Source: Anaerolineales bacterium
Lineage (GTDB): Bacteria; Chloroflexota; Anaerolineae; Anaerolineales; Villigracilaceae
Direction of reading: 5' to 3'
Assembly (NCBI GenBank): GCA_030583925.1
Contig: CP129482.1
Span: forward strand, 620,001 to 684,000
Length of the DNA: 64,000 nucleotides
The notes under the pieces are model-generated. The model did no database searches and was not told the origin of the DNA. It worked only from the letters and a program-made list of their open reading frames with translations. This document shows, one piece after another, positions 25,758 to 34,372 of this stretch. Position 1 is the stretch's first letter. Each line of letters starts with the position of its first letter. A program made the translations under genes and the position numbers.

Positions 25758-26795
25758 ATGACCCATTTATCCCGAAGAGATTTTCTAAAATTAAGCGCAT
25801 CTACTGCTGCCAGCCTGGCTCTCTCTCCGTTTCTGCCGGGGCTTGGATCATTTGACGATGTAGATCAAGTTCGTGTCGCTACCAGTTCTGTCAGCGTGTA
25901 TAGCGAACCGACAGATCAAAGTTTGATCGTCAGGCAATTGTTCCGAGATGAGCTTGTTCACATCTATAAGGAGGTCGACGCTGGCGCGCCGGCTTACAAT
26001 CCGATCTGGTATCGCGTCTGGGGCGGTTATGTTCACCGCGGAAGATTGCAAAAGGTGAAGACGGTCTTCAACCAACCGCTGGATACTTTTCCCGAAGAAA
26101 TGAGACAACCCGCTGAGTTGACCGTGCCATATTCGCAAGCCATGCGTTATTCAAGGGCCTATGGCTGGCAGCCAAACCTGCGTCTATATTACGGATCGGT
26201 TCACTGGATCGAGGGAATTGACGAGGGTCCCGATGGGGAGCCGTGGTATCGCGTTTACGATGAACTGATTGGTATCACCTATCACGTTCGGGCGATACAC
26301 CTGCGACCGATCCCGTTTGATGAATGGTCACCCCTATCGCCCGAAGTGCCGCTGGAGGACAAACGTATCGAAGTCAATCTGGGAACCCAAACCCTGCAGG
26401 CGTTCGAGTATGAGCAGATGGTATTTGAAACGAACATTTCTTCAGGCATTACGACTGCCCGAAGAAACCCCAATGATCTTTCCACACAAACACCTACAGG
26501 TGACTTCCGCATCATCACGAAATATCCATCCAAACACATGGGGAACGGCAGTTTGTTTGCGACGGCGGAAGATTATGAACTGCCTGGCGTTCCCTGGACA
26601 ATTTTCTTTCACGAGGCGGGATATGCCTTCCATGGAACCTACTGGCACGACAACTATGGCACTCCCATGAGTCGAGGGTGTGTAAACATGCGTATCGATG
26701 AGGCAAAATGGCTGTTTCGGTGGGTGCGCCCGTTGCATGAGCCTGATCGTATCTATACCCCAGGTTATGGAACATTGGTCGTAATTACCCCGTGA
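25758..26795 (+). CDS. Tat-exported L,D-transpeptidase (YkuD family), copy 2
   Basis: A 345-residue paralogue of the enzyme at 8291. It has a twin-arginine signal (SRRDFLKLSAST), an SH3-like middle part and a C-terminal YkuD domain with HGTYWHDNYGTPMSRGCVNM and catalytic Cys. It lies 12 bp behind the methyltransferase and is probably in the same operon under class II promoter f. Copy 1 is in an operon under class II promoter b, so both copies seem to belong to one regulon. Confidence 0.85.
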   Translation: MTHLSRRDFLKLSASTAASLALSPFLPGLGSFDDVDQVRVATSSVSVYSEPTDQSLIVRQLFRDELVHIYKEVDAGAPAYNPIWYRVWGGYVHRGRLQKVKTVFNQPLDTFPEEMRQPAELTVPYSQAMRYSRAYGWQPNLRLYYGSVHWIEGIDEGPDGEPWYRVYDELIGITYHVRAIHLRPIPFDEWSPLSPEVPLEDKRIEVNLGTQTLQAFEYEQMVFETNISSGITTARRNPNDLSTQTPTGDFRIITKYPSKHMGNGSLFATAEDYELPGVPWTIFFHEAGYAFHGTYWHDNYGTPMSRGCVNMRIDEAKWLFRWVRPLHEPDRIYTPGYGTLVVITP

Positions 26796-26895
26796 TAGGT
26801 TGTCCTTCCCTTCGTTTTGTAACAAGCATTGTGAAATTGAAGATGATTCTCTACCCGTTGATAACGGTCGTAAGCGCAGAATAATACTAATGTTA

Positions 26896-27684
26896 CTATT
26901 TGGCAAGACTTAGTATTTTGAATGCTCCACGACTCACAATAATAAAGACGATAGCCCCGATGATTAAGTCTGGGATTCCTGAATTCAACCAATTTACAAG
27001 CAAACCCGCCGTAATCACCCCAAGATTTATTATCACATCGTTGCTGGTGAAAATCATAGTGGCTTTCATATGAACTTCCTGATTTTTTGACCGCTGTAAT
27101 AAGTAGAGGCACACACTGTTGGCGATTAACGCAAGTGTTGAAACGATGATCATCGTCCTGAAATCAGGAAGAATTTCCAAACCAATAAAACGGCGCATCA
27201 CTTCAACAAACCCGATAAGCGCTAAAAATAATTGAAAATAACCGCTTGTTTTGGCAACTATTTTTTTTCTTGTAAACGCTGCGCCTACAGCGATCAAGCT
27301 CAAGCCATAAACAATGGCATCGGCTAACATATCCAAACTATCTGCCACTAATCCCATCGAGCCAGAAAAAAAACCGAACAGGATTTCGATAACAAAAAAG
27401 GAGAAATTAATAAGTAAAACAGTCCATAGCAGGTTTTTCTGCAGGGAGCTATCGTCTATTTCTTCATTGGTTTGTTCGGTTTTAAGTAGTCGCGAGTTGA
27501 GATTAAGTTCATGAATGGATTTCTCAATAGCATCCAATTTACCTTCGTGATAAACGGTAACCCTACGGGCGGATAAATCGAAGTTAAGCTTGCGAACCAC
27601 ATTTACATCGTCAAGTTTCATTCGCACCAAATTCTCTTCAGCGGCACAATCCATTTGCGTTATTTCAAATAACGACTTGTCCAT
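26896..27684 (-). CDS. CDF-type cation transporter with N-terminal HMA-like domain
   Basis: A 262-residue protein: an N-terminal HMA-like domain (about 1-70) with only MDCAAEE in place of a CxxC motif, and a shortened cation-diffusion-facilitator membrane domain. The metal-site motifs are ADSLDMLADA and FTSNDVIINLG. There is no long C-terminal cytoplasmic domain. It exports Zn2+, Cd2+ or a similar ion. It is 17 bp downstream of a CmtR-like repressor gene, which suggests a Cd/Pb or Zn response. Confidence 0.85.
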   Translation of the reverse strand: MDKSLFEITQMDCAAEENLVRMKLDDVNVVRKLNFDLSARRVTVYHEGKLDAIEKSIHELNLNSRLLKTEQTNEEIDDSSLQKNLLWTVLLINFSFFVIEILFGFFSGSMGLVADSLDMLADAIVYGLSLIAVGAAFTRKKIVAKTSGYFQLFLALIGFVEVMRRFIGLEILPDFRTMIIVSTLALIANSVCLYLLQRSKNQEVHMKATMIFTSNDVIINLGVITAGLLVNWLNSGIPDLIIGAIVFIIVSRGAFKILSLAK

Positions 27685-27701
27685 AAAATCCTCTGTTCAT
27701 G

Positions 27702-28052
27702 TTAGTCATTACTAGATTCTTCAACGTCATACCGTACACATTCATAAATTCCTTTGGCTACTTCAGCTAGAAGTGCATCCGTGAGTATTAGCAATTGCTC
27801 AACTCGTTTATCGCTCAACTTATAGTAGACAAAACGTCCTTGCTGGTCAGCGACAACGAGTCCACAATCGCGCAGACATCCGAGATGATTGGAAACGTTG
27901 GACTGGGATAAACCCGTTGCATCCACAATATCCCCTACGCTAAATGGTCCGTCACGTAATGTTTCGAGAATCAAAAGGCGCGAAGGATCGGAAAAGCCAC
28001 GAAACAGCTTCGCTTGTAGTTCAATGGATGTGGGGTTGGCAAGCAGTGACAT
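27702..28052 (-). CDS. ArsR/SmtB-family metal repressor, CmtR-like
   Basis: A 116-residue winged-helix repressor. The recognition helix region reads SNVSNHLGCLRDCGLV with C59 and C63, and C105 lies near the C-terminus. This C-x3-C plus distal Cys arrangement matches the Cd/Pb site of CmtR almost residue for residue (C57, C61, C102). ATG 28052 is preferred because AAAGGA lies just ahead of it; an ATG 15 bases upstream is in frame. It should repress the CDF transporter gene and itself through the palindrome at 28074-28093. Confidence 0.85.
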   Translation of the reverse strand: MSLLANPTSIELQAKLFRGFSDPSRLLILETLRDGPFSVGDIVDATGLSQSNVSNHLGCLRDCGLVVADQQGRFVYYKLSDKRVEQLLILTDALLAEVAKGIYECVRYDVEESSND

Positions 28053-28073
28053 TCCAATTCCTTTCATATCACC

Positions 28074-28093
28074 ATATCAGTATACGATGATAT
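28074..28093. promoter_or_regulatory. Candidate operator of the ArsR-type repressor
   Basis: Inverted repeat ATATCA-N8-TGATAT in an AT-rich region just upstream of the repressor start, with TATAAT-like bases on the minus strand. Position and AT-rich symmetry fit ArsR-family operators. Confidence 0.5.
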
Positions 28094-28170
28094 TATACTC
28101 AAAATAGGAAAACGGTCAAACTACATTGTTTTATCGGAGTGGTGCAAATATCCAAGCCCTGGCAGCCAAC

Positions 28171-29307
28171 CTATTCTGTGTCAATTGGCAGAGTAAAGGC
28201 AAAGATACTTCCTTTTTCTTCCTCATTGGATTCCACCCATATGCGCCCTCCATGTGCTTCGACGAGAGAACGCGCAATCGTCAAACCGATGCCGCTTCCG
28301 CCACCTGCCTGACGTGAGCGGGATTTGTCCACACGGTAGAAGCGGTCGAAGATATGGGAGAGATGTTCGGGAGGAATTCCAACTCCAGTATCTCTAACTG
28401 AGATTTGAACTTCATCCTTTATCTGTATCGCAGAAATCGTGACCTGTCCACCTTCGGGTGTGTATTGCAAGGCATTGCCCGTCAGATTGGTAAGTACTTG
28501 AATGACACGGTCTTCGTCGGCAAGAACAAGTGGAAGGTCAGGAGTCAGGTCAAGGTCCAGAGAGATGCGCTTGGTTTCGGCTTGCGGACTGATTCGTTTG
28601 GTCACGGTCTGCACGAGGGAAGAAACATCCAGTGGGCGGCAATCCAATTGATAGGCATGAGCTTCGACGCGACTGAGTTCCTGCAAATCATCCACCAGGC
28701 GATTGAGACGATCTGCCTCGGTATGGATCTGTTGATAGGTTTCCTCATTCGCTGGCAGTACACCATCCATTAGACCTTCCATCGAACCCTTGATGGCAGT
28801 CAGCGGTGTACGCAGTTCGTGGCTGACATCGCCAATGAGACGACGGCGCATTGACTCGACCTGATCGAGTTTCTCCGCCATCTGATTGAAGCGCAGCGCA
28901 AGCCCCGCAAGTTCATCTTCGCCGATCCCCTGTACACGTTCATCGTAATGACCATCCGCTATTCGTTGTGTTGCCCCTGACATTGCAAGCACCGGCGCAA
29001 CAACGCTTCGGCTAAAAAGAAAACTGAGCGCAAACGCAGCAATCATCGCTGCGAGCACAGCGTACATCAGCGCTTCATTGAAACTGGCACGGAAATCAAC
29101 AAATAGTTGGGACATCGAATCTTGACCGCTCATCATATTCATCATTCCGCCGTCCATCGTCATTCCCATGCCCGACATATGACGGTTGAATGAGGTGGGC
29201 AATATGAGTTGACTTGCGATAACCAGTACCACCACACCCAGCACAATGATGACCAAATATGAGAACAAAATCTTTGCACCCAAGTGTTTGCGAAAATAAT
29301 CAATCAT
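28171..29307 (-). CDS. Sensor histidine kinase with Met-rich periplasmic loop (CusS-like)
   Basis: A 378-residue membrane kinase: helix (about 12-32), a short external loop with the Met-rich run HMSGMGMTMDGGMMNMMSGQ, helix (about 80-100), HAMP, HisKA with phospho-acceptor in IGDVSHELRTPLTAIKG, and HATPase with N-box, DTGVGIP and GSGIGLTIA. Methionine clusters bind Cu+ or Ag+ outside the cell, so a copper-sensing role is likely. It is 10 bp behind its response regulator gene. Confidence 0.88.
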   Translation of the reverse strand: MIDYFRKHLGAKILFSYLVIIVLGVVVLVIASQLILPTSFNRHMSGMGMTMDGGMMNMMSGQDSMSQLFVDFRASFNEALMYAVLAAMIAAFALSFLFSRSVVAPVLAMSGATQRIADGHYDERVQGIGEDELAGLALRFNQMAEKLDQVESMRRRLIGDVSHELRTPLTAIKGSMEGLMDGVLPANEETYQQIHTEADRLNRLVDDLQELSRVEAHAYQLDCRPLDVSSLVQTVTKRISPQAETKRISLDLDLTPDLPLVLADEDRVIQVLTNLTGNALQYTPEGGQVTISAIQIKDEVQISVRDTGVGIPPEHLSHIFDRFYRVDKSRSRQAGGGSGIGLTIARSLVEAHGGRIWVESNEEEKGSIFAFTLPIDTE

Positions 29308-29317
29308 GATTCCTCAC

Positions 29318-30001
29318 TTACATCGGTTCATCTTCAAAGCGGTAACCAACACCGCGCACAGTGGCGATCAACCCATCATGACCAAGTTTTTGACGCACAT
29401 GCCCGAGATGCACATCCACCACGCGCATTTCGCCGTAGTATTCGCCGCCCCACACTTTTTCAAGCAGTTGCCCACGCGATAACACACGTCCATGATTTTC
29501 AGCCAGCGCTTTGAGCAGATCAAACTCGACCGTTGTCAACTCGATTGGATTTTCATCCACGCTGACTTTGCGAGCGCCGACGTCAATCCGCACATGCTGG
29601 AAGGACAACACGCTTCTGTCACCACCCGAACCTGCTCCCGCTTCGATGCGCCTCAACGCCGCCTTGACTCTCGCCACCAACTCGCGCGGACTGAACGGTT
29701 TGGTCACATAGTCATCCGCGCCGACAGATAGACTGACGATCTTGTCCGTCTCTTCCGTCTTTGCCGTGAGCATGATCACATACACTTCAGATTCACGCCT
29801 TAGGCGCGATAGCAACTCGATCCCATCCATGCCAGGGAGCATAACGTCAAGAATGACCAGGTCAGGTTTGAAGGCGCGTGCAGCTTTGAGCCCTGCATTG
29901 CCATCAGACGCAATAAATACTTCATAGCCTTCAGGTTTGAGATAGGCACTGACCAGATTGGTAATGGACGGTTCGTCGTCAACAATGAGTATTTTTGCCA
30001 T
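29318..30001 (-). CDS. OmpR/PhoB-family response regulator (CusR-like)
   Basis: A 227-residue regulator: receiver domain with D8/D9 acidic pair and phospho-acceptor D52 (LVILDVMLPG), TAK motif, and a C-terminal winged helix (VEFDLLKALAENHGRVLSRG). Family members bind direct repeats with 11-bp spacing upstream of -35 regions. Three such arrays occur in this window, and one lies before the gene immediately upstream in the same operon, so this protein is the best candidate to bind them. Confidence 0.92.
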   Translation of the reverse strand: MAKILIVDDEPSITNLVSAYLKPEGYEVFIASDGNAGLKAARAFKPDLVILDVMLPGMDGIELLSRLRRESEVYVIMLTAKTEETDKIVSLSVGADDYVTKPFSPRELVARVKAALRRIEAGAGSGGDRSVLSFQHVRIDVGARKVSVDENPIELTTVEFDLLKALAENHGRVLSRGQLLEKVWGGEYYGEMRVVDVHLGHVRQKLGHDGLIATVRGVGYRFEDEPM

Positions 30002-30021
30002 ATCCTGATTCTACCTGTAAA

Positions 30022-30060
30022 GAAACAAGGCGGACACATTTCCATGCATCCGCCTTGTTG
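30022..30060 (-). terminator. Hairpin terminator between the Met-rich gene and the two-component genes
   Basis: On the minus strand CAAGGCGGA (30057-30049) pairs with TCCGCCTTG (30034-30026) and is followed by TTTCTTT. Partial read-through would make the two-component genes weakly co-expressed with the strongly controlled upstream gene. Confidence 0.75.
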
Positions 30061-30071
30061 GTCAATCGATC

Positions 30072-30884
30072 TTACTCGAATTCAACTTCTTCGATGAATG
30101 TGCCGTGCCAGGTGTGCAGGAAGACCTGTCCGTTGTAGCCATTGATGCTCAACATGCCAGCCATCGTACCGTCCTTCTCGAAGTCGAGGGTGTAGTAGCC
30201 GTAGAAGGGCATGGGATGTTCAACTGTCGCGCCTGCGATGTTCGCATCGAGATATTGCTGGGCATATTCCTCTGCCTGCTCGGGTGTGACAGACATTGAT
30301 GCAGAGACATCACGGGGAGTTGTATTGTCCCAACCCTGCATTATGATGTTTCCATAACCCATCATCCCGCCTCCACTCATCATGCCGCCGTTGCCCATCA
30401 TGTACTGGTGGTTGAGTCCGCTGTATTTCAGGTTCCACATCATGTTGGGACCGTGCTCAGGGTAGGCAACCTGTGAAGCGGGATCCACGAGTAGTTCGAA
30501 TGCGCCGACGCCCGTGCTGATTTCCTTGACGATGACATAACCATTGTTATCGAAGATCATGATCTCTGCTATCTCAAAATCTGAATTGTCGAGGTTTGCC
30601 AAATATTCTTCGGCCGCGGCTTTGGTCTGATCAATGGTAAGCGGCGTGACGTTGGCGTTGTTATAGCCATTCATCATATTCCCATAGTTGCCCATCATTC
30701 CACCTGGACCATAGCCATTGGTGTTGTTATTACCGTAGCCACCCATCATGCTGGGTCCACGTCCGTACATCATGGATGGCCCAAAGGTATTCATACGGGC
30801 ATACATGCTTCCACCAAAAAAGATGACCGCCGCCAGTGCAAGCACCGCAAGAACGGTCAGGGTTGTGGATAAAGTTTTGTTCAT
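30072..30884 (-). CDS. Exported Met/Gly/Asn-rich protein with PepSY-like repeats
   Basis: A 270-residue exported protein. A membrane anchor or signal (about 5-25) is followed by a region rich in Met, Gly, Asn and Tyr (about 30-76, with GPSMMGG, GGMMGNYGNMM) and two PepSY-like modules (about 80-140 and 195-270), with a second MMGNGGMMSGGGMMGYG run between them. Methionine-rich runs suit Cu+ binding. The gene has a class I promoter array and lies upstream of the CusRS-like genes, so it is probably a periplasmic copper-binding protein. Confidence 0.78.
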   Translation of the reverse strand: MNKTLSTTLTVLAVLALAAVIFFGGSMYARMNTFGPSMMYGRGPSMMGGYGNNNTNGYGPGGMMGNYGNMMNGYNNANVTPLTIDQTKAAAEEYLANLDNSDFEIAEIMIFDNNGYVIVKEISTGVGAFELLVDPASQVAYPEHGPNMMWNLKYSGLNHQYMMGNGGMMSGGGMMGYGNIIMQGWDNTTPRDVSASMSVTPEQAEEYAQQYLDANIAGATVEHPMPFYGYYTLDFEKDGTMAGMLSINGYNGQVFLHTWHGTFIEEVEFE

Positions 30885-30938
30885 GTCTGTGATCTCCTTT
30901 TGATCAAATCACACTTTTGTGTGTTGTTTTATGATCAC

Positions 30939-30993
30939 AGTTTACTTTTGTGTTTTAAAGGGAACGTAAAGCGATTGTAAAGATTTGGTAAAG
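30939..30993 (-). promoter_or_regulatory. Class I promoter with four 11-bp direct repeats
   Basis: On the minus strand CTTTAC, CTTTAC, CTTTAC and CTTTAA (first bases 30993, 30982, 30971 and 30960) are 11 bp apart. TAAACT (30944-30939) starts 10 bp after the last unit as a -10. This is the cleanest of the three arrays. Confidence 0.7.
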
Positions 30994-31260
30994 ATTGGTT
31001 TGTGCTCTGACGGTTTCGTTATTGCTGGTTCTGGTTGTGCTGCTATCTTATGCCCACTTGATAGGGGACCCTGTTATGAATTCAAGTATGATGAGGAGTA
31101 AGGTAAAGTTTACTGCATATCCATATCAATCAAAAAAGCCAGCATATCTGGAGGCGTACTTCTATTCTGCAATCTTTACTCTGAATCGCGGGTTCGATCT
31201 TAATGTGCCGTTTAATGGGTTGTGAAACGTAACTAAAAAATGTGCCAAAATTTACGCGAA
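30994..31260. other. Stretch without a recognised gene
   Basis: A short frame starting at TTG 30995 has a hydrophobic opening but no ribosome site and nothing recognisable after it. Nothing else was seen. Confidence 0.4.
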
Positions 31261-31301
31261 AATGCAAATAGTTTTCATTGACAATGAAAACTATTTGCAT
31301 T
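31261..31301. promoter_or_regulatory. Perfect 41-bp palindrome before the ATPase gene
   Basis: The 20-base arm 31261-31280 is repeated exactly as its reverse complement at 31282-31301 around a single A. It ends 11 bp before the ATG of the DUF4143-type gene. Likely uses are an autoregulatory operator or an mRNA hairpin controlling translation. Confidence 0.7.
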
Positions 31302-31312
31302 ATTATTTCAGT

Positions 31313-32602
31313 ATGAGTGACAACCCTTGGGCGTCCCGCTGGACCAAAGATCAAATCAAGAGCATGGTCTTGGAGCAGTTTGAGTTCTTCTGGAGCCTGG
31401 AGACTGGTATTGTTCGGACCCAGCTTTCCCAGGTTGAATCTGCACGGAACGTACCTCACGCTGTGATCGTCTCCGGGCTTCGCCGCGCAGGGAAATCCAC
31501 ATTGTTGGCTCAACTGGCTCACAGGCTCGGTTCAGACGAGTTCTACTATGTCAACTTTGAGGATGACCGATTCCTGGGGTTTGAGACAGACGATGCCAAC
31601 GATCTATACCAGATATTGCTGGAAGTTTTCGGGGAACGAAGAATCTTCATTATCGATGAAGTGCAAAACATAACCGGCTGGGAACACTTTGTGCGGCGCT
31701 TCATGGACATGGGATTCAAGTTCTACATTACTGGCTCCAATGCATCCCTTCTCAGTAAGGAATTGGGAACCCGCTTGACAGGCAGATATGTGCCAATCGA
31801 ACTCTTTCCTTTCTCCTTCAAGGAATATCTGGAGTTTCGCGGGGAAGAAATTCCAGATCTAAAACGCATGACAACCGTACAGCATGCCCGTCTCCAAAGT
31901 TCGTTGCAAGCATATTTGGAGTCTGGCGGCATTCCAGATGTATTGAAATATCCGGAACTACCTCTGCTTCGAACGTTGTATGACGATGTTTTATACCGTG
32001 ACATTGCGACGCGTTATCGGCTGGATGATGTCACAGCGATTCGCGAACTGGCATTTTACCTGATCAGTAATCCAACCAGCTTGATCTCGTTCAATAAACT
32101 CAAAGATCAATTTCGACTGGGCAGTGTCAATACGATCAAGAATTACATCAGCTATATGGAAAATAGCTGGCTGGTGTTTACCTTGAATGTATACGATTAC
32201 TCTGTGAAACGTCAGCAAATTGCACCGAAAAAGATCTATTGTATTGATACGGGGCTTGTGAATAAAGTTGGCTTTGGCTTTTCGCCGAATACGGGCAAGC
32301 TTTTGGAAAACTTGGTGTTCCTTACAATTCGGCGGACTACCCGGGACATATACTATTTCTCATCGCCGGGAGGATACGAGGTAGATTTCTACCTGCCTGA
32401 AACACGCCAGCTTATTCAAGTCACTCAAAACATGAACAATGCTCCCACACGCGAGAGGGAGGTGCGAGCCTTGCAAGATGCCATACAAGTTTTGAAACCA
32501 AAAGATGCGCTAATTTTGACGGATGCCAATGGGAAAGATTTTGAGATTGACGGTGTCACTGTAAGCATTCGGTCTGCAGCTGAATGGATGCTAAACCCTT
32601 GA
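31313..32602 (+). CDS. AAA-type ATPase with DUF4143 domain
   Basis: A 429-residue protein of the AAA_14/DUF4143 family. Walker A is SGLRRAGKST, Walker B RIFIIDEVQN, a sensor-like FYITGSNASLLS follows, and the C-terminal DUF4143 part contains a PD-(D/E)xK-like stretch (GYEVDFYLPE). These proteins are widespread, often patchily distributed, and of unclear role; some are thought to be toxin or defence related. The ATG at 31262 lies inside the palindrome, so ATG 31313 is preferred. No partner gene is next to it. Confidence 0.82.
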   Translation: MSDNPWASRWTKDQIKSMVLEQFEFFWSLETGIVRTQLSQVESARNVPHAVIVSGLRRAGKSTLLAQLAHRLGSDEFYYVNFEDDRFLGFETDDANDLYQILLEVFGERRIFIIDEVQNITGWEHFVRRFMDMGFKFYITGSNASLLSKELGTRLTGRYVPIELFPFSFKEYLEFRGEEIPDLKRMTTVQHARLQSSLQAYLESGGIPDVLKYPELPLLRTLYDDVLYRDIATRYRLDDVTAIRELAFYLISNPTSLISFNKLKDQFRLGSVNTIKNYISYMENSWLVFTLNVYDYSVKRQQIAPKKIYCIDTGLVNKVGFGFSPNTGKLLENLVFLTIRRTTRDIYYFSSPGGYEVDFYLPETRQLIQVTQNMNNAPTREREVRALQDAIQVLKPKDALILTDANGKDFEIDGVTVSIRSAAEWMLNP

Positions 32603-32900
32603 CTTCAATTCTTTTACATATGGCAAAGCAAGAGGAAGTAGCAGGGCAGATCGGACTTTTTTTGGTACACTTTACAGAATAAAGTTTTTGAGATGGATAT
32701 TTTTATTGTGTCCGTAGAAAATCTGAAACAAAAAATGTGGGTAAAGAAGCGAGTCGCCTTTCCTTTTCGGGTGCAATCTGGGTGCAAACGGAATAAAATT
32801 TATAGATTACGTGGACTAGATAGACATATTCTTCACCTATTCTTAGACTAAATGGACACTGTGGACGCTATATGATGGGGTAGATTGCACCGATATATAT
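32603..32900. other. Stretch without a recognised gene
   Basis: AT-rich sequence between the ATPase gene and the left end of the integrative element. No 5' half of a tRNA is found in the 76 bases before the repeat. Confidence 0.4.
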
Positions 32901-32938
32901 CGCTAGGTTCCAGGTTCAAGCCCTGGTCGAGGAGCTTT
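32901..32938 (+). repeat. Left attachment-site repeat (tRNA-Asn-like 3' end)
   Basis: A 38-bp sequence with a T-arm (CCAGG-TTCAAGC-CCTGG) and 3' acceptor strand TCGAGGAG. Acceptor and discriminator fit bacterial tRNA-Asn. The 5' half of the tRNA is absent here. Confidence 0.8.
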
Positions 32939-32952
32939 TGGCGCTTTGAATT

Positions 32953-32984
32953 TGCCCTCAACTCCGTTGATGAGGGCATTTTTG
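32953..32984 (+). terminator. Terminator behind the left tRNA fragment
   Basis: TGCCCTCA (32953-32960) pairs with TGAGGGCA (32971-32978), then TTTTT. A diverged copy lies behind the right tRNA fragment. Confidence 0.8.
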
Positions 32985-33360
32985 TTTCAAGATGGCGGGT
33001 TATCTGGCAAGATTTGGTGATTGTGCACGGCGGCATTATGTAGATTTGCATAGCAGGGTAACGAGCCGCCTTTACGATTTTTCTTTGGTCTGGCGATAAT
33101 GAGATGGTGAGCTGGGCGTAGTCCAGTTTATAGACTTGCTAGACTTTGGTAATGCGCCCTATGCCATGAAGACTTGCAAGACGCAGTTACAGGTATTCGC
33201 CCGTTATTATTCTGGGTCACCGCAACGAAAAATCGAAAACCAACTTGCCATCATTGAGGGTTGAGCAATAGATATTACGAAATGCCTAGCAAGTCATAAT
33301 CACAGATGGAGAAAGAGTTTGATTGATGGGCTTAGGGGTTGAGCAAAGAGCAGGTTGCGA
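32985..33360. other. Left end of the integrative element, no gene seen
   Basis: No convincing coding frame. It may hold accessory integrase sites, but no clear repeats were found by eye. Confidence 0.4.
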
Positions 33361-34371
33361 TTACTTCCCCTCGGTGATATTCGAGCGATTGTTTTTGTTC
33401 AATCCGCCAATCTTGTTTTTGAGTTCATCATCCTGCAAGATTGAATAAAACTGGTCTGTAATTTCCATGCTAGAGTGCATTGCGTTCATGCTTACGGCTT
33501 TATAGTCACTGACACTTTGCGAATTGGCTAAACCGAAATGAATGTTGCCGTGCCTGAACTTGTGCGGCGAATGATAAGTCAGATGATTTTGTTCAAACCA
33601 TTGCTTGAAATTCCGTCGTGCTAAATTTGTTCTGTGTTCACCAACCTCGATAACGCTTGCATCTATTTGCCCCGTTTCAGGCGACAAGGGAGCAAACCAA
33701 AACCCATTCGGCGGAAGAACTGCCCTAACTTCATCATCCCATTGCCTTACAACTTCCAACAATTCAGGAATCTCGAATAAAAAGGTCTTAGCATGTTTGT
33801 TGTTTTTGGTCCGAACGCCTAGACTAGGATATTGCATGACCGAACGGCTAGCAATGTCAACGGCACAAAGCGGGAGGGACACGAAAGCGCCTATTCTCAT
33901 ACCCGACAGAAAGAGAAACACCAATGCCGCACGTGTGCGCCGTTCAAAGACAGTGTGAGCAGAAGTTGCGGCAATGGCTTGAATTTCTTCTAGCGTCACA
34001 TACTCGCTAATCTTCGGCGGATTAGTCAATCTCTTTGCCTTGATGGTCTTTATCCAAGATTGCTTGATGTGTTTGTAACCCGTCTCATTATCGGCGAGCC
34101 ACGTAAAGAACAACCGAGCCGTAGCCAATGCCTTTTTGATGTAGACGGCGGATAACTGCCTATCCTCGCCATCCAGACGAGCGGAGAGCATATATTCGGG
34201 GAAAGTAGGGCGAACATTCGGAGATTGACGGAAAGAATGATCTTGCGCCCATTCCAAGAGATAGCGCAGGTGTGTTTGCTCTTTTTTCATCGAGCCTGTG
34301 ATTATCTGGTCAACATGCAAACGATAATCCAGATACTTCTTAACTGCTTTCCAGTTTGGTTTATCTATCAC
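33361..34371 (-). CDS. Tyrosine recombinase/integrase
   Basis: A 336-residue integrase with an N-terminal core-binding domain (about 1-130) and a C-terminal catalytic domain. Catalytic residues are the Arg in SGMRIGAF, the H-x2-R in HKFRHG, the His in AMHSSM and the nucleophile Tyr in DQFYSIL. GTG 34371 is preferred as start: it follows the previous stop and has AAAGG ahead; a GTG at 34416 is in frame but overlaps the upstream gene. It should catalyse integration at the tRNA repeat. Confidence 0.88.
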   Translation of the reverse strand: MIDKPNWKAVKKYLDYRLHVDQIITGSMKKEQTHLRYLLEWAQDHSFRQSPNVRPTFPEYMLSARLDGEDRQLSAVYIKKALATARLFFTWLADNETGYKHIKQSWIKTIKAKRLTNPPKISEYVTLEEIQAIAATSAHTVFERRTRAALVFLFLSGMRIGAFVSLPLCAVDIASRSVMQYPSLGVRTKNNKHAKTFLFEIPELLEVVRQWDDEVRAVLPPNGFWFAPLSPETGQIDASVIEVGEHRTNLARRNFKQWFEQNHLTYHSPHKFRHGNIHFGLANSQSVSDYKAVSMNAMHSSMEITDQFYSILQDDELKNKIGGLNKNNRSNITEGK

Positions 34372-34372
34372 G

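Noticed and set aside
30995..31225. Open frame of 76 codons with a hydrophobic start after the class I array
   Set aside because: TTG start without ribosome site, inside or just behind the regulatory repeats, and no recognisable domain.
32870..32938. Complete tRNA gene at the left repeat
   Set aside because: Only T-arm and 3' acceptor strand are present; no TCCTCGA-type 5' acceptor or D-arm in the preceding 76 bases. The same holds for the right repeat.
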